Assembly (NCBI GenBank): GCA_020629995.1
Contig: JAHDCH010000216.1
Span: 1 to 5,085 of the forward strand
Direction of reading: 5' to 3'
DNA length: 5,085 nucleotides
DNA from: Pseudaestuariivita sp.
GTDB lineage: Bacteria > Pseudomonadota > Alphaproteobacteria > Rhodobacterales > Rhodobacteraceae
Shown here: positions 1 to 5,085 of the stretch, in pieces
Layout: every line of letters starts with the position of its first letter
How positions within the stretch are numbered: position 1 is the first letter of the stretch
Made by a program: the position numbers and the translations under genes
Notes under the pieces: model-generated
What the model was told of the DNA's origin: nothing
The model's database searches: none
What the model saw: the letters and a program-made list of their open reading frames with translations, nothing else

Positions 1-1348
1 CGGGGCGGGTCATGACGCTTTCGGGGGGTGCGCCGGTTGCGCCACAGATGGCGAGGCGGGCCGCGCCCATCGCCGCGCCAAATTCGCCTTGCGCGGGCAG
101 GTCAAGCGGCAGCCCAAGCGTGTTGGCAAGCGTCTGGCACCAGAACGGCGAAGCCGTGCCTCCGCCAATCGCGATCAACCGGTCCAGCTGCGCGCCGGTT
201 GCCCTCAGCGCCTCAAGCCCGTCGCGCAGGCCAAATGCGACGCCCTCCATCACCGCGCGGGTCATGTCGGTGGCATCATGGGCAACGTCCAGCCCGGTAA
301 AAGCTCCGCGGATGGTGCTGTCGTTGTGCGGGGTCCGTTCGCCCGACAGGTACGGCAGGAACGTGACCTGCCCCGGGCCATCCGGCGCATCCGGCAGCGC
401 TGATGCCAGCGCGGCGGGCTTTTGCCCGGTGATCCGGCCCAGCCAGTTCAGGCTGTCCGTCGCGGCGAGCATCACGCTCATCTGGTACCAACGCCCGGGC
501 AGCGCGTGGCAAAACGTGTGTACGGCTGTTTCCGGCATGGGCGCGCAGGTGTCCCGCGCGGCAAGAACCACACCCGACGTGCCCAGCGACACAAATCCGT
601 CGCCTTCGGCCTTGGCGCCTACACCGCAGGCCGCCGCTGCGTTGTCGGCCCCGCCGCCTACGACCAGAACGCCCTTGGGCAGGCCCCAGTCCGCGGCCAG
701 CGCGTCGGCGAGCGTTCCGGCGACCTCGGTGCCTTCGATCAGGCGGGGCATCTGGGCGAGCGTCATGCCTCCGGCCTCGATCAGCGTCGCCGACCAGTCT
801 CGGGCATGCACATCAAGCCAGGCCGACCCGGCCGCGTCCGACATCTCGGCCACGGCCTCGCCGGTCAGGTGGCGGATCAGGTAATCCTTGGGCAGGTGGA
901 CCATGGCCACCTGCGCTGCGATCTGCGGCTCGTGCCGGGCGACCCAGGCCAGTTTGGGCGCGGTAAAGCCCGGAAAGACGATGTTGCCGGATGCAGCCCG
1001 CACGCCGGGTGTCGCATCCAGCGTGGCGGCTTCGGCATGGCTGCGGGTGTCGTTCCAAAGGATGCAGGGCCGCAAGGGCGCGCCCCGGTCATCGACCAGA
1101 ACCGCGCCGTGCATATGCCCGGAAATGGCCAGCGCGCGCACCGCCTTGACCTCGGCGGGATGGCGCGTTGCCAGTTCGCGCATGGCGCTGTGGCAGGCGA
1201 TCAGCCATGCCTCGGGGTCCTGTTCAGACCAGCCCGCATGCGGGTGGCTGACGTCATAGCCGGCCTCGGCCGCGCCCACGGCGCGCCCACCTTCGTCCAC
1301 CAGCAGGACGCGCAACCCCGAGGTGCCGAGATCAAATCCCAAAAACAT
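1..1348 (-). CDS. xylB: Xylulokinase (FGGY carbohydrate kinase), C-terminus cut by the left edge
   Basis: This cytoplasmic enzyme phosphorylates D-xylulose with ATP to xylulose 5-phosphate, feeding xylose or xylitol carbon into the pentose phosphate pathway. The minus strand is open for 449 codons from ATG at 1348 to base 1. Close similarity to E. coli XylB is recognisable from memory along its length: N-terminal phosphate-binding FDLGTSGLRVLL (residues 5-16, Asp6), WSEQDPE (40-46), GHMHGA (77-82), ILWNDTR (96-102), PGFTAPKL (126-133), LPKDYL (152-157), SDAAG (170-174), GGGADNAA with the likely catalytic base Asp235 (231-238), SLGTSGV (254-260), FCHALP (279-284), FLPYLSGERTPHN (330-342) and ATP-site IGGG (394-397). 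The family is about 480-500 residues long, so some 35-50 are missing beyond the edge. The start is supported by a GGGAGG Shine-Dalgarno four bases upstream. It is divergent from the MFS gene and probably leads a leftward transcript, perhaps with xylA. The identification is secure; other FGGY kinases such as glycerol kinase fit the motifs worse. Confidence 0.95.
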   Translation of the reverse strand, partial: MFLGFDLGTSGLRVLLVDEGGRAVGAAEAGYDVSHPHAGWSEQDPEAWLIACHSAMRELATRHPAEVKAVRALAISGHMHGAVLVDDRGAPLRPCILWNDTRSHAEAATLDATPGVRAASGNIVFPGFTAPKLAWVARHEPQIAAQVAMVHLPKDYLIRHLTGEAVAEMSDAAGSAWLDVHARDWSATLIEAGGMTLAQMPRLIEGTEVAGTLADALAADWGLPKGVLVVGGGADNAAAACGVGAKAEGDGFVSLGTSGVVLAARDTCAPMPETAVHTFCHALPGRWYQMSVMLAATDSLNWLGRITGQKPAALASALPDAPDGPGQVTFLPYLSGERTPHNDSTIRGAFTGLDVAHDATDMTRAVMEGVAFGLRDGLEALRATGAQLDRLIAIGGGTASPFWCQTLANTLGLPLDLPAQGEFGAAMGAARLAICGATGAPPESVMTRP

Positions 1349-1352
1349 GTTT

Positions 1353-1358
1353 CCTCCC
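1353..1358 (-). promoter_or_regulatory. Shine-Dalgarno site of xylB
   Basis: On the minus strand GGGAGG is followed by four bases (AAAC) and the ATG of xylB. It is a strong match to the anti-Shine-Dalgarno sequence, with spacing slightly short of the optimum. It fixes the xylB start at 1348. Confidence 0.8.
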
Positions 1359-1369
1359 GTGTCGCCTTC

Positions 1370-1397
1370 AGCATGCTCTTTTTAATTCAACTGTCAA
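1370..1397 (-). promoter_or_regulatory. Candidate promoter of xylB
   Basis: Read on the minus strand, a perfect -35 hexamer TTGACA lies at 1397-1392. A weak -10 candidate CATGCT (3 of 6 to TATAAT) follows at 1375-1370 after a 16-base spacer. Transcription would start near 1362, giving a short leader that carries the GGGAGG ribosome site. The -35 lies inside the inverted repeat at 1381-1403, so a bound repressor would block this promoter. The -35 is striking, but the -10 is poor, so the exact start is uncertain. Confidence 0.5.
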
Positions 1398-1407
1398 ATT
1401 AAATAAT
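1379..1407 (+). promoter_or_regulatory. Candidate promoter of the MFS gene
   Basis: On the plus strand TTTTTA (1379-1384, 3 of 6 to TTGACA) and AATAAT (1402-1407, 5 of 6 to TATAAT) are separated by 17 bases. Transcription would begin near 1414, giving a leader of about 35 bases. Nearly the whole inverted repeat lies inside this element. The AT-rich composition raises the odds of a chance match, so this is tentative. Confidence 0.35.
1381..1403. promoter_or_regulatory. Operator-like 23-bp inverted repeat between xylB and the MFS gene
   Basis: Perfect 7-base arms TTTAATT (1381-1387) and AATTAAA (1397-1403) flank a 9-base spacer, inside an AT-rich island in otherwise GC-rich DNA. It sits 32 bases before the xylB start and 45 bases before the MFS start. 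It overlaps the -35 of the candidate xylB promoter and the spacer of the candidate MFS promoter. A symmetric site of this size in a sugar-gene divergent promoter is what a dimeric transcription factor would use. The AT-rich arms with a wide centre resemble operators of ROK-family regulators (NagC/Mlc/XylR type) more than the compact GC-centred LacI-family sites. The regulator assignment is inference; no regulator gene is in the window. Confidence 0.6.
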
Positions 1408-1448
1408 CTGCATCGACTTCAAGGGTTTGCGCCCCTAGCGTCGCGTCC

Positions 1449-2651
1449 ATGGAAACCGACAGCCGCTACAGCTGGATTCGCATGTGCGTGACGCTGGCCA
1501 TCGCGTCGGTGATCAATGTCGGCATGTGGGCGATCATCATGGTGATGCCCGACGTCCAGTCCGAATTCGGCGTGACCCGGGCCGACGCGTCGCTGCCCTA
1601 TACTGCGACGATGATCGGGTTCGCCCTGGGCAACATGGTAATCGGGCGCTTTGTCGACCGGTTTGGCGTGACGGTGGCTTTGGTGGGGGCGGTCGCGCTG
1701 TTCGCGTCGGCGACCGTGGCCGCGGCGCTGGCGTCTTCGATCTGGGTGATGACGGGATTGCAGTTCCTGATCGGGCTCGGCACCGCTGCGGGCTTTGGCC
1801 CCTTGATGGCGGACATCTCGCACTGGTTTCGCCGGTTTCGCGGGATCGCCGTAGCGATCGTTGCATCCGGCAATTACCTGAGCGGCGCGATCTGGCCCGT
1901 GGTGCTGTCACCTCTTCTGGCGTCGGACGGATGGCGGGCCGTGTATCTTGCCCTGGCGGTGATCTCGGTCGCGGTTGTGGTGCCGCTCAGCCTGCTGCTG
2001 CGGCGGCGGATCGGCGACGCGGCCAAGGCACAGGCCAATGCGGATGTGGCGGCCCGGTCGGGCGGAATGCAGGTGTCGCCGCGCATGTTGCAGCTGATGC
2101 TGGCCGCCGCTGGGGTGGGCTGCTGCGTGGCCATGTCGATGCCGCAGGTGCATATCGTCGCCTTGTGCGCTGATCTGGGCTTTGGCCCTGCGGTAGGGGC
2201 CGAGATGCTGTCGCTTATGCTGCTGGGCGGGGTGGTGTCACGGCTGGTGTCCGGGATGCTGTTTGACCGGCTGGGCGGGCTGGTGACGGTGCTGATCGGG
2301 TCGGCCCTGCAGTGTCTTGCCCTGTTTTTGTACCTGCCCGCGGGGGGCCTTGTTTCGCTGTATGTCGTCAGCCTTGTGTTCGGGCTGGCGCAGGGCGGTA
2401 TCGTGCCGGGCTATGCGGTGATCGTGCGTGAATACCTCCCGGCCGAGGAAGCCGGTCAGCGCGTGGGCGTGGTGATGATGATGACCATCCTCGGGATGGC
2501 GCTGGGCGGGTGGATGTCAGGCTGGATCTACGATGTCAGCGGTGGCTACACACTGGCCTTCTGGAACGGCATCGCGTGGAACTTTGCCAACCTCGCCATT
2601 CTTGGCGCCTTGTTCTGGATGACGCGGCGGCCTGCGCCCTTGACGGCCTAG
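1449..2651 (+). CDS. MFS carrier, monocarboxylate-transporter-like subfamily, substrate unknown
   Basis: This is a 400-residue inner-membrane secondary transporter with the usual 12-helix MFS layout. Hydrophobic helices lie at roughly 12-34, 50-69, 74-94, 98-121, 132-155, 163-184, then 212-233, 248-270, 276-296, 300-323, 337-360 and 368-390. A polar cytoplasmic loop (186-210) separates the halves. An MFS motif A-like segment GRFVDRFG (66-73) follows helix 2, with a degenerate repeat SGMLFDRLG (268-276) in the second half. The segment SHWFRRFRGIAVAIVASG (124-141) and the later GWRAVYLAL (161-169) resemble the MCT/YcxA-like group, which carries organic acids and other small solutes. ATG at 1449 follows an in-frame stop at 1404-1406 with no other ATG or GTG between. 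No Shine-Dalgarno lies at normal distance (AAGGG at 1421-1425 is too far), so ATG at 1482 is an alternative. Divergence from xylB allows, but does not prove, a pentose-related substrate. Confidence 0.88.
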   Translation: METDSRYSWIRMCVTLAIASVINVGMWAIIMVMPDVQSEFGVTRADASLPYTATMIGFALGNMVIGRFVDRFGVTVALVGAVALFASATVAAALASSIWVMTGLQFLIGLGTAAGFGPLMADISHWFRRFRGIAVAIVASGNYLSGAIWPVVLSPLLASDGWRAVYLALAVISVAVVVPLSLLLRRRIGDAAKAQANADVAARSGGMQVSPRMLQLMLAAAGVGCCVAMSMPQVHIVALCADLGFGPAVGAEMLSLMLLGGVVSRLVSGMLFDRLGGLVTVLIGSALQCLALFLYLPAGGLVSLYVVSLVFGLAQGGIVPGYAVIVREYLPAEEAGQRVGVVMMMTILGMALGGWMSGWIYDVSGGYTLAFWNGIAWNFANLAILGALFWMTRRPAPLTA

Positions 2652-2678
2652 GACCGCCCCTCGCGCAGCCAGGCCGCC
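2626..2678. other. GC-rich inverted repeat across the convergent gene ends
   Basis: GGCGGCCTG (2626-2634) is the exact reverse complement of CAGGCCGCC (2670-2678). A competing inner stem CTGCGC (2632-2637) with GCGCAG (2663-2668) could extend a bulged hairpin. The loop contains the overlapping stop codons of the MFS gene and the 680-residue gene. It could slow polymerase or stabilise mRNA 3' ends on either strand. No T-run follows on either strand, so it is not a canonical intrinsic terminator. In such GC-rich DNA chance stems are common, so any function is speculative. Confidence 0.3.
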
Positions 2679-4690
2679 ACGATCAGCGCCGAGATGATCA
2701 TCAGCACCAGCCACACCGGCAGCAGGGACGCCGTTGACACCGAAACGGTTTCATAAGCGTTGCGCGGCGTCAGGCCGATCCATCCGCGCCCCGAGGCGGG
2801 CCGCCCTTCGCGCACCTCGCGGATGCGGGGCAGGCCGTCTTCGACACGGTGCACTCCCCCGCGCAGCGGCTCGAGCACCGGGGCAACCACGTCGCCGGTC
2901 GAAATGGCGGCCTCGAACTCGCGCGGGGCCGCGGGGCCAAGGCCGATGACCGTTTCATGGTCGCCTTCGGTCAGGCGGTACAGGCCGATTTCCGCGCCGG
3001 TGTGTTCGGCCTCGAACCGGCCGGGCGCGGTTTCGGTCAGGGACAGGGTGATGTCTTCGCCGCTGGGCGATGTGACGGTCACGTCGCCCACCGCTTCGCC
3101 CAGGGTGCGGCGGGTGATCCGCATGGTCTGACCCGTGGCGTCCGCGATCAGCGCTTCTTCCTCAAGGTCCGGCTCTTTCATCATCCAGTGCGCCAGACGC
3201 CGCAGCAGCTCCAGCTGCGGCCCGCCGCCTTCGTACCCGCGCGACCACAGCCAGGCCTGATCCGATCCCAGCAGCGCCACGCGTCCTTCGCCCACACGGT
3301 CCAGCAGCAGCAGGGGCGCGTCGTCCACTCCGCTCATCACCACGCTGCCCGATGTGGGCTCCAGCTCGACCTGCCGCAGCCAGCGGCCCCAGTCCTGAGG
3401 CGTGCCCAGACCTGCCGTTACCGGATGCCGTTCGCCCACGTCGGTCACCGCCGGCGAAAAGGCGCGGTCGATCACCCGCGCGGTCGGCTCGCCGGGCAAG
3501 GCCGGGCCAAGCGGCGAGCGATAGAGCGAATCCGCCGAGGCAAAGTCAGGCCCCGCGTTGATCAGCACCGCGCCGCCGCGCTCGATATAGCCGCGCACGT
3601 TGTCGAGATAGAGCGCCGGCAGGATCCCCCGCCTTTTGTAGCGGTCAAAGATGATCAGATCGAAATCGTCGATCTTGTCCAGAAACAGCTCGCGCGTGGG
3701 AAAGGCGATCAGCGACAGCTCCGACACCGGGACATTGCCGCTTTGCTTTTCCGGCGGGCGCAGGATGGTGAAATGCACCAGATCGACCGAGCTGTCGGAT
3801 TTCAGCAGGTTGCGCCATGTGCGGGTGCCTGCGTGCGGCTCGCCCGACACCAGCAGCACGCGCAGCCGGTCGCGCACGCCGTTGATCTGGATCAGCGCGG
3901 TGTTGTTGCGGGTGGTCAGCTCGCCCTCGGCCTCGGGGGTCGAAAACTCGATCACGTTGCGCCCGGCGTGGGGCAGGCGCACGGGCAGGTCCACGTCTTC
4001 GCCGATGGGCATGGCAAAGCGTTGGGGCTCGGCCCCGTCCACGGCAATGTCGATCACCGTCTCAGAATCGCCGGGCGCGGCGCCGCTGTCCTCGATGCGC
4101 AGAGTCAGGGTGACCTCTTCGCCCAGAATGGCAAAGGCCGGGGCATTGCGCACCACCATGCGGCGGTCCCAGTCATCTTGGCTGCCGGTCAGCAGCAGGT
4201 GCATGGGGGCAGGCAGCGAAGGCGTGGCCTCGATGTCGTGCACCTGGCCGTCGCTGATCAGCACGATGCCAGACACGCGGGCGCGCGGCTCTTCGGCCAG
4301 CGCCTTGCCGATTTCGGTCATGGCCTGCGTGCCCAGGTTCTCGGTCCCGTTGCGGATGTCGACGCGGCGGACACGGGTGCCTTCGCGCGCCTCCAGCTGC
4401 GCGATCAGCGCTGTTGCCGCCTCGTCGGTCTGGTCCGGGCGATCCGCCAGCGCCTGACTGTCGGACGCGTCCACTGCGACGATCACGATGTCGTCCAGCG
4501 CCGCGCGGTTTTCGCGTTGCAGCGCGGGCTGCGCGATCGCGCCCAGCAGGGCCGCCCCGGCCAGAGCCCGCAGCGCCCAGCCCGACAACCCGCGCCACAG
4601 CGCCAGCCCCAGCCCGACAAGCAGCAGCACGGCCAGCGCGATCAGCACCGCCATGGGCAGCATCGGGTCAAAGATGATCGTGCTGGTCAT
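2648..4690 (-). CDS. Membrane-anchored vWA-like / glutamine-amidotransferase-like protein of a MoxR-DUF58-DUF4159-type operon
   Basis: This 680-residue protein is probably an inner-membrane protein with a large soluble part held by helices at both ends. Two N-terminal hydrophobic segments (about 11-31 and 37-53) precede a vWA-like domain (about 66-170). That domain has VAVDASDS (71-78), giving a complete MIDAS-type DxSxS (Asp74, Ser76, Ser78), and LISDG (144-148). A beta-rich stretch (about 185-270) follows. Next is a class I amidotransferase-like fold (about 275-505), recognisable from VLLVSGEPH (278-286), FDLIIFDRY (343-351), GGAVLINAG (372-380) and LLGSDQAWLW (473-482). A second beta-rich region (about 530-585) and a C-terminal helix (656-674) end it. 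There is no cysteine anywhere, so no amidotransferase nucleophile; an enzymatic role is unlikely. The ATG overlaps the stop of the DUF4159 gene (ATGA) and follows GGAAAGG, implying translational coupling. Related operons encode a MoxR ATPase and a DUF58 protein; the cellular role is not established. Confidence 0.85.
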   Translation of the reverse strand: MTSTIIFDPMLPMAVLIALAVLLLVGLGLALWRGLSGWALRALAGAALLGAIAQPALQRENRAALDDIVIVAVDASDSQALADRPDQTDEAATALIAQLEAREGTRVRRVDIRNGTENLGTQAMTEIGKALAEEPRARVSGIVLISDGQVHDIEATPSLPAPMHLLLTGSQDDWDRRMVVRNAPAFAILGEEVTLTLRIEDSGAAPGDSETVIDIAVDGAEPQRFAMPIGEDVDLPVRLPHAGRNVIEFSTPEAEGELTTRNNTALIQINGVRDRLRVLLVSGEPHAGTRTWRNLLKSDSSVDLVHFTILRPPEKQSGNVPVSELSLIAFPTRELFLDKIDDFDLIIFDRYKRRGILPALYLDNVRGYIERGGAVLINAGPDFASADSLYRSPLGPALPGEPTARVIDRAFSPAVTDVGERHPVTAGLGTPQDWGRWLRQVELEPTSGSVVMSGVDDAPLLLLDRVGEGRVALLGSDQAWLWSRGYEGGGPQLELLRRLAHWMMKEPDLEEEALIADATGQTMRITRRTLGEAVGDVTVTSPSGEDITLSLTETAPGRFEAEHTGAEIGLYRLTEGDHETVIGLGPAAPREFEAAISTGDVVAPVLEPLRGGVHRVEDGLPRIREVREGRPASGRGWIGLTPRNAYETVSVSTASLLPVWLVLMIISALIVAAWLREGRS

Positions 4691-5085
4691 TGGCCCAGCC
4701 TTTCCAGCAGCGCGGGCACGTGCACCTGATCGGATTTGTAATTGCCGGTCAGCACATGCATCACAAGGTTCACGCCAAAGCGGTAGGCCATCTCGCGCTG
4801 ACGTTCGCCGGCAAAGCCGCGGCCCACGGGCAGCATGGGCCGCCCGTTTGCGTCGCGCGCCCAGGCTCCGGCCCAGTCATTGCCGCCGATGATCACCGGG
4901 GTCACCCCGTCATTGAGGTTGCGAAACGGCATGCCTTCGATGGTTTCGGCGTCGGGCGGGGCCGCCTCGACCCAGACCTCGCGCCCTTGATGGCGGCCGG
5001 GGAAATCGTTCAGCAGGTAGAAGGTGCGCGTCAGGACGTGGTCGCCGGGCACCGGCTCCAGCGGCGGGATGTCCAGCGTGCGCGC
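4687..5085 (-). CDS. DUF4159 domain protein, C-terminal 132 residues only
   Basis: The reading frame is open from base 5085 to TGA at 4689-4687, so the gene enters from the right edge and its start is not visible. GTG at 5052 is in frame, but the coding pattern continues before it, so it is internal. The visible 132 residues match the end of DUF4159 proteins from memory: PPLEPVPGDHVLTRTFYLL (7-25), DFPGR (27-31), VIIGGNDWAGAWA (64-76), ERQREMAYRFGVNLVMHVL (94-112) and TGNYKSDQVHVPALLERLG (113-131). In Alphaproteobacteria full-length homologues are large membrane proteins of roughly 900 residues with a BatA-like N-terminus, encoded after MoxR and DUF58 genes. The function is unknown; a role in an envelope-linked MoxR AAA+ system is inferred from context. 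The stop overlaps the next gene's start by four bases. Confidence 0.88.
   Translation of the reverse strand, partial: ARTLDIPPLEPVPGDHVLTRTFYLLNDFPGRHQGREVWVEAAPPDAETIEGMPFRNLNDGVTPVIIGGNDWAGAWARDANGRPMLPVGRGFAGERQREMAYRFGVNLVMHVLTGNYKSDQVHVPALLERLGQ
4699..4705 (-). promoter_or_regulatory. Shine-Dalgarno site of the 680-residue gene
   Basis: On the minus strand GGAAAGG lies eight bases before the ATG at 4690, within the last codons of the DUF4159 gene. Together with the ATGA stop/start overlap it supports this start and coupled translation of the two genes. Confidence 0.6.

Noticed and set aside
12..1402. Two long plus-strand open frames (12-884 and 422-1402)
   Set aside because: Both are antisense to xylB, whose motifs are unmistakable on the minus strand. 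Their translations are low-complexity and resemble no family I recognise, and the second runs into the AT-rich promoter island.
1349..1448. Riboswitch or small RNA in the xylB-MFS intergenic region
   Set aside because: The region is only 100 bases long and is filled by the palindrome, promoter elements and ribosome site. No extended conserved stem architecture is visible.
1419..1911. Several minus-strand open frames of 90-134 codons opposite the MFS gene
   Set aside because: They lie antisense to the N-terminal helices of the carrier, are Arg/His/Pro-rich and show no motif. They look like composition-driven shadows.
2626..2678. Intrinsic terminator for the convergent genes
   Set aside because: The stem is GC-rich but no T-run follows it on either strand, and it lies within coding sequence. 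It is recorded only as an inverted repeat.
2849..4729. A 626-codon open frame on the plus strand
   Set aside because: It lies fully antisense to the 680-residue gene and the DUF4159 end, which have recognisable motifs and an ATGA junction. Its translation is rich in Arg, Gln, His and Ala without domain character, typical of an antisense shadow in GC-rich DNA.
5052..5052. GTG at 5052 as the true start of the right-hand minus-strand gene
   Set aside because: The frame stays open to the window edge and the residues before the GTG (ARTLDIPPLEP) continue the DUF4159 family pattern, so the GTG is an internal Val.

Overview
The window is GC-rich, gene-dense bacterial DNA with tightly packed genes. 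The xylulokinase and the DUF4159/amidotransferase-like membrane pair look most like those of Alphaproteobacteria, probably Rhodobacterales (Roseobacter-type). This placement is inferred from protein character and base composition, not from a search.

There are four protein-coding genes, two of them cut by the window edges. Positions 1-1348 (minus) hold a xylulokinase, xylB, whose C-terminus runs off the left edge. Positions 1349-1448 are the only real intergenic space: a short AT-rich island with a 23-bp inverted repeat (1381-1403) and candidate divergent promoters for xylB and the next gene. Positions 1449-2651 (plus) encode a 12-helix Major Facilitator Superfamily carrier of monocarboxylate-transporter-like type, apparently monocistronic. 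Positions 2648-4690 (minus) encode a 680-residue membrane-anchored protein with a vWA-like domain and a glutamine-amidotransferase-like domain. Its stop codon interlocks with that of the carrier in a CTAG palindrome. Positions 4687-5085 (minus) are the C-terminal 132 residues of a DUF4159 protein, joined to the 680-residue gene by an ATGA overlap.

Two functional units meet here. On the left, xylB is probably the first gene of a pentose (xylose/xylulose) catabolic transcript running leftward. It is divergent from, and may be co-regulated with, the MFS carrier through the shared palindrome. On the right is the distal end of a MoxR/DUF58/DUF4159-type membrane operon entering from the right edge; its upstream members are expected outside the window. 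I saw no tRNA, rRNA, CRISPR array, insertion sequence or riboswitch. The most interesting signals are the operator-like palindrome overlapping both promoters, and the complete lack of cysteine in a protein that homology transfer would probably label a glutamine amidotransferase.
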